Position numbers and translations under genes: made by a program. Below are positions 23,191 to 35,572 of a DNA stretch of 64,000 bases, in pieces. Source of the DNA: Leucaena leucocephala (Eukaryota > Streptophyta > Magnoliopsida > Fabales > Fabaceae). The stretch lies in contig CM073546.1 in assembly GCA_037074615.1 (NCBI GenBank), forward strand, positions 12,517,501 through 12,581,500, in the 5' to 3' direction. The notes under the pieces are model-generated. The model did no database searches. It saw only the letters and a program-made list of their open reading frames with translations, and was not told the origin of the DNA. Each line of letters opens with the position of its first letter. Position 1 is the stretch's first letter.

Positions 23191-25783
23191 CAGTCGAGCT
23201 CGAGTAACCAAGGTGCACCAAGGGATAACAGTACTGCTGTTAGCAACTAGCGTTCTGTATTCCATCCTTTCTAAAATATTTCCATCATGCATGGGGTTTA
23301 TTTCACATGTAATAATCTCAACTGTTTCAATGCCATAACCGTTGGTAAAAACCACTTTGAATTTCAAAAACCCCAACATGTACATTTAAAAACAAGTTAC
23401 TGTAAAAATATATGAACTTTGCATAAGAATATATTTCAAGAATAACATTAGTTTAATGCAACTTTTTCCAAACTCTTTTAAAAATCTTATTCATTCATTT
23501 TCATACATAATCGTAATTCCTTTGTAAACCAATCGAAAGAAAATCATTTATAACGATTTAAACCATACTTTCATAAAATTTGCTTTTCGAAATCCATATT
23601 TGAAATTCATCATTTGAAATGACAATGCATTTGAAAATGTAAATTTTAGGGAACGTTATTCACTCACCTGCCACGCTCCTAAACCGTTACTCTTTTTAGC
23701 TCAACTTCAATTACTTTCACTTCTCAATCCCCTGGTATTTCAAAATAGCATATTAACCTTCTATTCAAAGTTTTGACAGAAATAAACATCTCTTACTTAG
23801 TATTTCATTTCAATACCCGCTACTATCAGTCATTTACAATGACTTAATACATAACTCCTAAACCATCAATCAAACAAATTTCTTATATGCAACAATCATA
23901 ATTATTCACCACAAGCTATGGTTCTAGAAAAACAATCCCTAACCATAAGTTAACTTTGAGAATTCCCTAAATCTTGTGTCCATAAATACAAGTTGCCTTA
24001 TGCCTCCTTTAACTTCCTACACACAGTATAATTTGATTCAAGCACATAGGTATATGTATACATAGCTATGCTGCCCAAACAGGGAATAAAAGTACATTCT
24101 CATGATTTTCTATTCTATTCCATTTCATCATCCTTTAGTGGCCTCTAGGAGCTTATGAATATAAGACTTTTTAGATTTATAATTCAATTTAACATAGCTA
24201 AAAGCAATATAACTTTCAATATTAATCATCCAACCCAAACTACTTTATATATAATCTCCTTTTATTTTAACCCTGAGCATATTAACTTTAATTACATTAT
24301 CCCAAAATAAGCTACCCAATGTAGCAATCTGATTTCAAAGAACCTGAAGCTTCAAAACCAAATGAAAACCCGATTGATCAAATTAGTTTCTTTACCCCTC
24401 TTTGAAAAAATCAAATAGCTATTGATACAAAATTAGAACTTTCATTCTTAACTCTAGAACCACCCACACACACAGAGACAATAGGTTTATGTTTTGGTGA
24501 CTGACTCTAGAACAAAAAGGAATATCAATTAATCGCAGCAACAACAATAGTTTTGAAATCAACCAATCTCATACATCAAGCTCCCAACTTTCAGCATTCT
24601 CACCTACAATACACATACACTGCACACAATGAACACACATACATAGCAGCACAACCTTAGCATAAATGTTTATATATATATACTCCTTCCATTCAATCCA
24701 ACATAACCCACCACAGTATGCCTCTGATTACTTTTTCCTCCCTGTATTTCCCCACATAAGCATATACACCCATACACACATCTCAATCTCCCTTAACCAG
24801 TGCCTCAAACCACCAACTAGTAACATAACATAAATACCCACACATCCTTCCCACAGTAGCAATACACGCGTACACCAATAGGAATAACCAAAACATACAT
24901 ACACAGTACGCCGGATGAACACACACTCACATATACTTTGGTTAAGCATAACAGTAGGTGTATATCCATAGCGATGATAGTGGACTTATGGAAATGGTAC
25001 AATGATGTAACAACACAAAAAGGAAGGAAAAAGAGATTTTTAATGGATGATCTATAAGCAAGAAGGAACACGATAGTGACTAAATGTTCTCTAGATTCAT
25101 AACCTCATAACAGAGCATCCTCAAGCAACGCATAAATAGGGAAATCAACAGTCCAGATAGCAACACACTCAACATAAAATATTCTCTACCATAACCATAT
25201 CCAACACATAGCCCAAAAGAATAGTGAAGATGGGGGGAAATGGCAGAGACTCACCTCCAATGAACATTGATGCCACGACCTTGCTGTGTACTCTAATTGA
25301 TGAAGGCAAAAGGACAGCCACACTACTCACCCTGTCTCTCGCTACCAGGAATAAAGAAGAAGCCACCGATAGGGGAAAAAGACCGGGACTTTGGATTTGC
25401 TCCAATACTAGAATAACTCTGCAGCGACGACTCCCTACACGACGGTGACCCACTAATTGAACTCCACCATGCTACCCCTCATGATTTCTTCCCCTGATTT
25501 TTACTTGCTCGCGCCACTTAAAGGCTAATAGAAATCATGAGCTATGAAGCTTCTAGGACGACGGCACATCAGAGGTGATTGACAACACACTGCAGTGACT
25601 GACCACACAGCATCGCTAGCGTGAAGTTTCTATCCTACTCCTGCTGCTCCTCGCCTATGTCACCATTAGAATCATAAGTCTGAAGGAAATAGAGGTACGG
25701 TGCAGAGAAAAAGAAGGGGAGGGCAAAATGGAAATTTTGTATGCTGATGAAAATAAAAAGAAAATTCTCCCTTGCAGCACCCA

Positions 25784-25837
25784 GTGATCAAACACGGGAT
25801 CTCAGAAGTTAATTCTCGCCTCATAACCACTCAGCTA
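25784..25837 (-). promoter_or_regulatory. tRNA-like A-box/B-box pair in solo LTR no. 1
   Basis: On the minus strand an A-box-like TAGCTGAGTGG (25837-25827) is followed 32 bp later by a B-box-like TGTTTGATCAC (25794-25784), then a T-rich stretch (AATTTTCTTTTTATTTTC). The A box starts 88 bp inside the LTR 5' end, as in LTRs no. 2 and 3. The B box is degraded here. Confidence 0.55.
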
Positions 25838-26194
25838 ATGTTTTCACCTTGACATTATCTATAACAAATATATATATACCCTTTAATAAATTTTATTTTT
25901 AAATACAAAATTCCTAGCCATAACAAATATTTAGAAAACATTTTTTGTTACATTCTTATACACATTTATAGCGGTTTTATAAACACTATAAAAATTTACA
26001 GCGATTTAACCGTTAGGCACAACTGTTATGTAAACTGCTACAAGTGTGTTTGTAAAGCCTGAATTTGCAGGGTTTGTTAAACCACTGTAAATATATTTTC
26101 CAATGGTTATAACCACTATAAAGTCATAAATTTGACTTCTATAAAATGCCTTTTTTTTCTTGTATTGAATTTTCAATTATTCTATTTTGACTTT

Positions 26195-29100
26195 TTTTAT
26201 GGATCTTTCATGAATATATTTTGTTTCTTTTTATTATATATATATTTCTCTTGTTTTTCATTTGGATTTTATGATTGGCCATCATTTAATATAATTTATG
26301 GGTAATCTTGAAGGACTAGGAGGTGAAAAGAGAACCTAGATCTAGAGAACTGACATAAGTGTTTAGGCTATGGATAATTCTACATATTTGTCATGACTTA
26401 TAACTATAACTTCATGGTTTAACTAGTTGTTCAGGTATAGTATGAACGCATTCAACTCTAATTAAATAGGGATGAATAATTTGAAGAATAGTATAACACT
26501 TTAGGAATAGTTGTCCCTATAATAAATTAAAGAGCCAATTAAAGGATAGAACTAACATCACATAGGGTGAATCATGAACCCAAATATTTTGAGTGATTGA
26601 ATTTACCTCTTATTTAGCTTTTGCTTACTACTATTCTCTTTCACTCTTATTTATTAATTCATCTCATATCGTTCTCCTTAATTATTACTTGAAGGAATTA
26701 GTAAAAGCATAGCCTCTTGATTGGGTACGACCCCAAATAACTATAGGATTTATACTATATCAAAGTCATACACTTGTTGGAGCGAGCAATAGCCAAAACA
26801 AAGTAAGAGTAATACATAAAACAAGAAGCAAATGTATAAAAAATTAAAATTGCATATAATAATTGGATAATAAAATAATTGGATAAAGGAAAACTAATAT
26901 AGAGGATCCTTATATGTAACATCCTGGAATTTCCTTAGTCAAAAACCTAAGTTTTAGCTAAGGAAATTGATAGAGAAATATAAATGGTATTATCGACTGA
27001 ATAAAGGATCAAATCGTAAAGTTAGAAAGTATTATGGCTAAAAGTATAAAGTAGACAAAACTTCAGGGACTAAACTGTAAATATGAAAAAAGTTCAAGGG
27101 ACCTAAATGTAAATTGTGAAAAGTTACAAAAGCTATACTTTCAGCCTAAAACAGTCCGGTCCAGATTTAAGATATGAAAATACTTGGACATAAATCACAA
27201 AATTTTGAGTTAAATGAGAGACATCAGAATTTTGTTTTGAGGTCTCAATTAATTGATAAAAATTCGGTAAGTCCAGGAAAATTGCTTGTAATTTTTAAGA
27301 GACGGACTGGACTTTACATTTATGTGAGGTTATGATAGAAAATACTTTGTGAATTATGGGAGATTGTAAAAAAAAAAAGGCACACTTCCAAAAGAGGTCT
27401 AGATAATTTTAAATAGAATTTTGAAGGAATTTTAGGAGCTTATCTACCGGCTCTAAAAATTAGGATTTTATTCGTTGAGGAATTAAAACTAAACTGAAGA
27501 CTATGAAATTTTATTAGGAGCCTCAGAATGAATTTAGATGGGTTAATATAGGCTAAGTCAAAGTCCAATAGCCAGTATGAGCCCAAAATAAAATAGGGAC
27601 AAAATTGTAATTTCAAGAAATTTCAGGCCAGAAATAGTAGTTTTGAAAAATATTCAGAAAAATTCCAATAAATTTCAATAAAATAGAAAATGAGGTTCTA
27701 AGACATTTTATAAAGGAGAAATGACAAAAATACCTCTATATAGATTTTTATCATATTATGGTTTTTCTTGAGCTATCTAGCAAAATTAAGTGTTCGGACT
27801 ATAAAAAGATCTCAAAAAATATAAGACAATATGGATAAATATTTAAAGGATCAATAATGATTTTTGATAGGCTAGACAAGGTCAGAGAGTGTCCTAAAAA
27901 TATCATTCCATTAAATAATTTATTTTTCCCTAAAATCACCTGATATATGTTAATTCCGGAAGAATTGGAGAAAACTCAATAAGCTCCAAAAAGCTCCAAG
28001 AAACTCCATGAAGCTTAAAGAACCCTTGAGTTGGTTCCAAATGAAGGGGAGAAGGGAAAAGAAGAGGACAACTCAAAAGTTGTCATGATTACAACTAAAA
28101 AGGGATTAAATCCTAACCCTTGGATCAAACTTTTAAGAATTGAATCTTATCCCTTGATTCCCCTCAATTTGTTTTATAAATACCCCCTCCCAAGACCTCC
28201 ATTTCGTGCAGCCCTGTTTACATAAAGAACTTCAAGTCAACAAAGAAAGATAAGGATCTGCAAGAGTAGCAACAACTCTAGCTTTATCATTGTCTAGCAA
28301 TTATTTATTGGTATTGTTGTTTATGATGTTTGGTTGAGCATGATATTATGTGATGATGTGCAAGCTTGATGGGTTTGCTCATGTGGTAATCTCCATGCTA
28401 AGATTTCATGACAAATTCATGTTAGAGGATGCCAAAATATGAAAATGATTGTGTGGTTCCTATATCATATAACATGCTTTACATAATTGCTTGATGATGT
28501 TAAAGGTTGTGTTAGTTGCTATTTGGATTTCTTTGAAAATCTCACTCTTTTTCAAACTAAACCATGTTAGGTTCTCAATATTCAAGAGGTAAAGAGCCAA
28601 TGGATGGTGCTTGAAGCATGCTTGGTTGTGTTAGATGAACCTATGTTATGTAAATATGGATAAAAGAGTACTTTGTGTAAATTATGTTAGGAAGCAGTGA
28701 GCTTTCCACCATGTTTTGAATATGATATTGTATGAATTAAACTCTAAAATTTAGCATACCTAAATTTAACATCCTAAGCTTTAAGTGGATATAAATTACA
28801 CTAAATTTGGATAAGAAACGAATTTATGGTGATTTTTCAAATCAAGATTTGAATTCTGGAAAACTGGCAAAATTACTATATGAACAATATGTGTTTGAGA
28901 ATTTATTGGGAATGCTACAGTAACTTTTGAATAAAGTTATTATTTTTTTTTCATAAAGATGACTTAACTATCTCTTAGTAGGACTTGGAAGCACCATATT
29001 TGGAAATTTATAGATTTAAATATGAATTTTTAAAATTGTGAAAAAATCTGAAAAATGCTAAATGAACAATACCTGAGAGAAATTTATAGAAATTTCATAT

Positions 29101-30220
29101 TCTTGTTTCCAACTTTAATGGATCCTAAAGTGGTTCCAAAGGTTACTAATGGATCATATAAGGGTATTAGAGTAAGGATATGACATTATACATAACATAA
29201 GAACACATGAATATACAAAAAATTCATACCTCAAATTTCTAGAGTGAACTTGTGTAGTTGATGTGTTATATCAATATAAAGGAAAATGCAAGAGAGATTT
29301 GGGATATGAGAGAAATAAGAAAGATAAGAGATAATTGGAGAGAAAGAGGGAAGTAATTTTTATTCATATCAAGCTTACAATCATTCATAGGCCACCAACC
29401 CTTCCAAGAGTTACAATTTCATAAGAAAGAGAACTAAGCATCATAATGTTACAATAGAAGGTTATATAGAGAATAAATATTAAAGTTCCTTTAATTTTTA
29501 AGTTATAAGTTATAATGCCATTCAATATGAGATAGAAACTTAAAAGACTATGAACATCCACACATTATATAGCATTTATAACATGTCTAGTGACTAAATT
29601 CAAATCCTTAAAACGAATTCATATTATATATATATATATACCCCTTAATATATCTAAATTAGATAACTATCTCTTATATAAATTATAATTAATTTATTTG
29701 ACTTCTTTAATATATTCTAATTAATCAAATAACTCTTATATTAAGGATTGAAATAAATATGTGATGTGATTGCTTGTGACTTGTATCACATATTTAATTT
29801 CTTCTCTTTGATATATTAAAATTGAAAAACAATTACTTTGGGAACAAAGAAAGAAGGGGATACTTTCATTTTTCTTCCTCTTTAAGGAAAGGACATGGCA
29901 TGAAATAAACCTAAATGAAAGCTAAAGCAGTGCATATTAAAATGGATTTAATTCATAATCGAGGCATGAATATAGAGCTTACTTGATCTTTAGAATTGGT
30001 ATCCCTTATCAAAGAGCTTAAGTAAAGAACAAATCCTCATCACGTGTTCTCTTAAAGAGTTCAAACTTCCTTCATATATAATATATATGAGCTTGCTGTT
30101 TAGTTGAGACTTGCGACTTGTGCAGTTTTTCAGCTATGGAGAAAATAACAAAGTTCTTTGCCATCTGTACAGAAGTGAGCGATTTAGCAATGGCTAACAA
30201 GGATGAATTCACCAACAAAT
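26195..30220 (+). repeat. Segmental duplication, copy 1 (contains solo LTR no. 4)
   Basis: 26195-26914 plus 29186-30220 matches 31735-32411 plus 36237-37330. The shared segment runs from an old LTR remnant ('atgggtaatcttga', 'ggtgaaaagagaacctag', 'gtacgaccccaaat') into the beta-glucosidase promoter, 5' UTR and first codons. The two copies are clearly alike but show many point differences and small indels. Copy 1 is interrupted by a solo LTR at 26915-29185 that copy 2 lacks. Similarity ends inside the first exon at about 30216, where a TIR transposon begins. Confidence 0.85.
26915..29185 (+). mobile_element. Solo LTR no. 4 (gypsy-type, 2.27 kb)
   Basis: The element starts TGTAACATCC and ends GGATATGACA. 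It is flanked by a perfect 5-bp duplication TTATA (26910-26914 and 29186-29190). The empty site is visible in the other copy of the segmental duplication near 36278. A TATA box (TATAAATACC, 28175-28184) is followed by a C/T-rich leader. There is no internal coding region. The small ORF at 28031-28225 covers the promoter and is not a gene. It differs in sequence from the 3.6-3.8 kb family but shares the general end type. Confidence 0.85.
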
Positions 30221-30222
30221 GA
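30073..30222 (+). pseudogene. Truncated duplicate of beta-glucosidase promoter, leader and first codons
   Basis: This is copy 1 of the beta-glucosidase start. The TATA-like region (30073-30088), the leader and ATGGCTAACAAGGATGAATTC (ATG at 30190) match 37167-37310. The copy encodes only MANKDEFTNK before a TGA at 30220-30222, formed where the duplication meets the TIR element. The rest of exon 1 and all later exons are absent. An upstream ATG at 30136, in frame with it and absent from the intact gene (CTG there), gives a 28-residue reading frame. No enzyme can be made; transcription from the duplicated promoter is possible. Confidence 0.85.
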
Positions 30223-31714
30223 CCTACAATAAATAATATTTATTGGGGAAAACTATAAAAGTTGTAATTATTTAGAAGGACCAAATACCAAAATAAAGAT
30301 TTACAATCACTAAATTGCCCCTTGCCAAACTCCTTATATTTTTTCCTACATTTTATTTTTAAAACTAATATGGATTTTTAAACCTCGTATATTTTCTCCT
30401 ATATTTTATTTTAAAACTAATATAAAATTTATTTTCACCAAAATTAAAACCCCCGAAATCATGCATGGTAGGATTTTTTCTAACTTTTTTTATTTTCCAC
30501 TAACATCCACATAATTCAATCTTCAATGTATCATTTATTTATTAACATAAATATTTATCCATTTATATCAATAAGTTTTTCCCTAATTTATATTATTTGA
30601 CATAAAATAAACTCTATTAACCAAAATATTTATCCATCATAATATATTAATAACAACTTGATAACGATCAACATCATCTAAAATTTAGGACCATGCTTAC
30701 ATCAAATTATTAAATCTATTTCGTCAAATTTTCCAATCACATTTGGCCATGTGTATTATTCTTTTTATGTATGTTTAAGTTAAATGAAGATATTAAAAAA
30801 ATATGCCACATGGCAAAATGACACTGGAGAACTTAATAAAATGGATGCAAGGAACTTAATTTAAGTTTTTTTCCTAAAATTTATAACATGTCAATGAACA
30901 AATTAATATGGATATCATGTGAAGAATGAATCATATTATTTATATTCCACTGAATTGGAAATTAATGAAAGAAATTATGCTCCAATTAAGAGAATTAGAA
31001 GAAAGGGGCTTACCCAAAAAGAAATTATATTAAGATGTTAAAAAAGCTTTATTTCCCCCAAAATATTAAGAAACGTTATTATCTCAATTATATTATAATT
31101 CATTGTAGATTTTTTTTATTATATTGAAGTTTTAATTGACAAATTTTTTTGGGCTTACAATTATGTCTATCACTTTTGGCATAAAAAATACAATAAATTA
31201 TTTAGATTTTAATGAGCTATATTAACATTACATGGATTTTTTTTATTTTTAAAACTCACAAATTTATTCTCAAATAAAATTAAATTATACAAAATCATTT
31301 TGAATGTTTTCAAACTGCAACTTTTTTTTTTAAATTTGAAGATATGTACAGCCTTTCTTTAAGAGATCTACTAAATTATAAAAGATCTCAAGTTTTGTTA
31401 AAAGTTATGTAATTTTTATTTTCAATTAAAGTTTGGGTCAATTTTTAAAAATAAAATTATAATTTTGATAATATTGAACGATGTTGTGTTATACTTTTTA
31501 ATTGATATCCACATGAGTTGTAAATATTGACATAAATGTTGTTTAATTTATTAAAATAGAAAATTTCACATTAGTTTTAAAAATAGAATGGGGGAGAAAA
31601 TATAAGGGGTTTAAGGGATAATTTAGTAATTTTAAAATTTTATTTTAATACTTGGTCCTTCTAAATAATTATAACTTATATGATCATTTTCAATAAATAT
31701 CATTTACTAAATGT
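30221..31714. mobile_element. Long-TIR DNA transposon without coding capacity (MULE-like?)
   Basis: The left end (30221 to about 30435) and the right end (about 31560-31714) are inverted repeats of roughly 150-200 bp. Both arms hold AATTATTTAGAAGGACCAA, then a 'tactaaatt.ccc' block and 'tatttttaaaactaat'. Part of the left arm is internally duplicated ('tcctacattttattt' at about 30353, 'tcctatattttatttt' at about 30400). The middle is AT-rich with no ORF. Long TIRs suggest a Mutator-like non-autonomous element (inference). No 8-11 bp target-site duplication is evident, which may be because it sits at the join of the two segmental copies. Confidence 0.6.
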
Positions 31715-32499
31715 CTTTTATTCTAATTCTCCCTTCTTTTTATTATATCTATTTTTCTTGTTCTTCATGTAGATTTTATGATTGATCATCATTTAACATA
31801 ATTTATGGGTAATCTTGATAGACTACGAGGTGAAGAGAGAACCTAGATCTAGAGAAACAGACATAAGTATTTAGGCTAGGGATACTTCTTGATATTTTGG
31901 GTAACTTATAAATATAGGTTCATGGTTTAATTAGTTGTTTAGGTATCGTAATGATAAATTTAACTCTAATTAAATAAGGACTAATAATACAGCTTTTGGT
32001 TACTATTATTTTGTTTAAATAATAGAGAAAACCTAGATATAGAGAAATAGACATAATACGAATTCAACTCTAATTAAATAGGGACTAATAACTAGCATCC
32101 CATAGGGTAAATCTTGAATCACAACATTTTGAGTGATTTATTTTATATCTTATTTAGCTTTTGGTTACTATTATTTTTTTTCACTCTCATTTATTAATTC
32201 ATCTCATCTCGTTCTCCTTAATTATTAATTGATGGAATTAGTAAAAGCACAACCTCCCAATGAGTACGACCCCAAATTACTTTGATATTTACGCTACATG
32301 GAACCCGTACACTTGTTGGAGTGATCAATAGCAAAATTAAAGCAAAAAAATCATAAAACAAGAAGCAAATGTATAAAAAATAAAAATTGCACATGATAAT
32401 TGGATAGGAGATGTTATGGCCAGGAATTTTATTTGGATAAATCAGTGTAATTAAGGAATATATATTATTGTTTGTAGAGAATTTTCAATGGGTGTGAGG

Positions 32500-32580
32500 T
32501 AGTCGAGTGGTCACTGTGTCGGAGATTAACCAACGTACCCGCGTTCGACTCCTGAGTTGTGCTGAAGGAGGGTTTTATTT
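32500..32580 (+). promoter_or_regulatory. tRNA-like Pol III promoter in solo LTR no. 2
   Basis: An A-box-like TAGTCGAGTGG (32500-32510) and a B-box-like CGTTCGACTCC (32542-32552, one mismatch from GGTTCGANTCC) are separated by 31 bp. A run of T residues (about 32570-32586) follows the B box, as expected of a Pol III terminator. The A box starts 88 bp from the LTR 5' end. It does not fold as a complete tRNA and I do not call a tRNA gene. Confidence 0.65.
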
Positions 32581-35460
32581 TTTTTTCTGATGCATGAAAT
32601 TACCATTTTGCCCTTCGTCCTTTAACTCAAAAATCACGTCTCCTTTCCACCATTCCAGTCTGTCGTCGAAGGCTGTGAGCAGAGAAAGAGCAGAAGGGGC
32701 TTCACGGGTTCTGGGGTCTGGCGCTGCGTAGCTGTCGTTGCCGCCGCCGCCTTGGTGTTGTCCTTCAGCCTGCTGTTGCCTTTATTTAAGAAGTGTGAAG
32801 TCAAGAGCGGGGGAGGGATCCAGAGGAGCGTGTCACGGGCGATTATTTGGGGGTGTTCGTCGGTTGTTGTAGGAGCATGTCACCGGTCGTTTCCTGGAGT
32901 TGTGGTGCCGTTGACGAGCTCTATTGCTTGGTCATCGTCGTGTGAGTTGTCGTCGCAGCCGTGTGCGTTCTGGTACTGTAGCAAGTCCAGATCCTCAACG
33001 CCTTCCCTGTCGTTGTCGCTGAACAGGGTGTGGCAGTGGTCAATCGTTGCCATCGTGTCTAATCTGTCATTTTTATAGAGGCCTTGTTTCTGTAAGGCTT
33101 TTCTTGCTGCTGATGGATTATCTCCAGTGCCACCGAAGGAAACTCTGTTTTTCTTCTTCCCTCAGATTCTTCAATGTGAGGTAAGCTGTCAGGCCTTTTC
33201 CTTTCTGGTTGTGGCTGTAAGTTTTGTGTGTGTGTGTGGAACAGAGGAGAAGAAAGGGTGTGTGAATGGTTAGGATGTTGTATGGATATGGGTACTGTTG
33301 TATACTATTACTGTCGGGTTTTGGGTGCCTTCGGTTGAATAAAAATGGGCTAGTGAGGATAAGCATTTCTACTGTCTTGAATGATATGTGTATATTGCGT
33401 ATGTGTGCACTGTGTAAGAATATATATGTAAGAATATATGTGGTCAATGAAAGAGGAGACAGAAGCATATCATAAATGGACTGATTGGAAAGAATATATA
33501 TATATATATATATATCGCTATGTGTATACTTATATGAGGCATGAATTAGTACTCAGATGATTCTACTGCTGTCTTGAAGTTTATGTGGTGTGCTGTTTAG
33601 GGGAGTTTCATGGCGTATGCATGTATATACATAGATGAATTGGAAATTAAGAAGATATAGAATTAAGGAGAGATTAGGACATTGTTGATTGTTGTTCTGT
33701 CATTGTTATTTGGTAGCTTTCTGATTTAGTTGAGAAAAGAAAGAAATGGGAGAGAGTATGTGCTGTGATTTTGTTTCCGGATGGCTTGTGTGTGGATATG
33801 CGTGGAGTTACTGATTAGAAGAAGGAGAAGTATGTGTGGTTATTTAGGTTGTGTTACTGGTTGGTGGTTTAGGGCACTGGTTAAGGGAAATTGAGATGTG
33901 TGTATGGGTGTTTATGCCTATGTGGGGAAATGTGATCAGAGGCATGCTGTGGTGGGTTATGTTGGACTGAATGGAAGGAGTATACATATATATATATAGA
34001 CAATTATACTGAGGTTGTGCTGCTATGTGTGTGTGTTCATTGTGTGTAGTGTATGTGTGTTGTAGGTGAGAATGCTGAAAGTTGGGAGCTTGATGTATAA
34101 GATTGGTTGATTTCAAAACTGTTGATGAATTGATATTCCTTTTTGTTCTAGAGTCAGTCGCCAAAACAGAGACCTATTGTATCTGTGTGTGTGGCTGGTT
34201 CTGGAGTTAAGATTGAAAGTTGTGATTTTGTATCAATAGCTATTTGATTTTTCAAAGAGGGGTGAAGAAACTAATTTAATCAATCGGGTTTTTATTTGGT
34301 TTTGAAGCTTCAGGTTCTTTGAAATTAGATTTGCTACATTGGGTAGCTTATTCTGGGATAATGTAATTAAAGTTAATAAGTTCAGAGTTAAAATGAAAGG
34401 AGATTATATATATAAAGTGGTTTGGGTTGGATGATTAATATTGAAAGTTATGTTGCTTTTAGCTATGTTAAATTGATTTGTAAATCTGAAAAGTCTTATA
34501 TTCATAAGCTCTTAGAGGCCACTAAAGGATGATGAAATGGAATAGAATAGGAAATCATGAGAATGTACTTTTGTTCCCTGTTTGGGCAGCATAGCTATGT
34601 ATACATATACCTATTTGCTTGAATCAGATTGTACTGTGTGTGGGAAGTTAAAGGAGGCATAAGGCAACTTATATTTATGGGCATAAGATTTGGGGAATTC
34701 TCAAAGTTAACTGATGGTTAGGACTTGTTTTTCTAGAACCATAGCTTATGGTGAATAATTATGATTGTTGCATATAAGAAATTTGTTTGATTGATGGTTT
34801 AGGAGTTATGTATTGAGTCGTTGTAGATTGATAGTAGCGGGTAAGGAAATGAAATACTAAGTGAGAGATGTTTATTTCTGTCGAAACTTTGAATAGAAGG
34901 TTAATATGCTATTTCGAAATACCAGGGGATTGCAAAGTGAAAGTAATTGAAGTTGAGCTGAAAAGAGTAACGGGTTAGGAGCTTGGCAGGTGAGTGAATA
35001 ACGTTCCCTAAAATTTATATTTTCAAATGCATTGTCATTTCAAATGATGATTTTCACATATGGATTTCAAAAAGCAAATTTCATGAAAGTATGGTTTAAA
35101 TCGTTAGAAATGACTTTCTTTCGATTGGTTTACAAAAGAATTATGGTTATGTATGAAAATGGATGTATAAGCTTTTGAAAAGAGTTTGGCAAAAGTTGCA
35201 TTGAACTGATGTTATTCATGAAATATATTCTTATGCGAGTTTCATATGATTTTATAGTAACTTGATTCTTAATGTACATGCTGGGGTTTTGAAATGCAAA
35301 GTGGTTTTTACCAATGGTTATGTCATTAAAATGATTGAGATTATTTCATGTGAAATAAACCCCACGCATGATGGAAACATTTTAGGACGGAATACAGAAC
35401 GCTGGTTGCTAACAGCAGTACTGTTAGTCCTTGGTGCACCTTGGTTACCCGAGCTCGACG

Positions 35461-35572
35461 GATATACGTGGGTTTTATACTCGCGATGGATATACGTGGG
35501 TTTCATACTCGCGACGGATATACGTGGGTCTTGTACTCGCGACGGATATACGTGGGTCTCGTACTCGCGACG
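35461..35572 (+). repeat. 28-bp minisatellite in solo LTR no. 2 (4 units)
   Basis: Four 28-bp units (GATATACGTGGGTTTCATAC plus TCGCGACG) start at 35461, 35489, 35517 and 35545. A partial fifth follows at about 35600. They are the reverse complement of the array in LTR no. 1, as expected from the opposite orientation. Confidence 0.9.

Larger units (their letters stand above)
22325..25925 (-). mobile_element. Solo LTR no. 1 of a large-LTR gypsy family, reverse orientation
   Basis: The 3601-bp element starts TGTCATGTCCC on the plus strand and ends GCCATAACA. It is flanked by a perfect 5-bp target-site duplication, AATAT (22320-22324 and 25926-25930). Read in reverse it matches solo LTR no. 2 (32412-36236) along its length: the TGTTATGGC start, tRNA-like A/B boxes, 28-bp minisatellite, the 'gaataacgttc' segment, and the 'ccggtcacggtc' segment near the 3' end. 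No polypurine tract, primer-binding site or gag-pol is present, so it is a solo LTR left by LTR-LTR recombination. Long LTRs of this type suggest the Tekay/Del lineage (inference). It is inserted in the 3' subterminal part of CACTA A. Confidence 0.85.
13455..26167 (+). mobile_element. CACTA (En/Spm) element A, degenerate, with nested insertion
   Basis: The element is bounded by degraded CACTA ends: TACTACAAAATAAA at 13455 and CTTGTATTG ending at 26167 (inverse of CAATACAAG; consensus CACTACAAG). Both ends are flanked by AAT (13452-13454 and 26168-26170), which fits a 3-bp target-site duplication. Subterminal repeats built on 'gtagcggtt'/'aaccgctac' occur at 13470-13920, 16370-16690, 17325-17640, 21510-21600, 22145-22250 and 25965-26125. 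Inside are tnp1-like and tnp2-like pseudogenes on the plus strand, a 0.9-kb tandem duplication and a 3.6-kb solo LTR (22325-25925). Without that LTR the element is about 9.1 kb, normal for an autonomous-type CACTA. The exact ends rest on the AAT match. Confidence 0.65.

Noticed and set aside
22325..25925. A complete retrotransposon rather than a solo LTR
   Set aside because: No polypurine tract, primer-binding site, repeated ends or gag-pol motif occur inside; the target-site duplication flanks a single LTR unit.
32498..32560. Possible tRNA gene
   Set aside because: A and B boxes are present, but the acceptor stem and cloverleaf do not close well and equivalent copies in LTRs 1 and 3 have changed; called a tRNA-like promoter only.
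32752..34164. Several ORFs of 100-116 codons in solo LTR no. 2
   Set aside because: Sister LTRs 1 and 3 do not keep these frames, so they are chance openings.
35461..35572. Regular repeats that might suggest a CRISPR array
   Set aside because: The 28-bp units are directly adjacent with no spacers, and the window is plant DNA.
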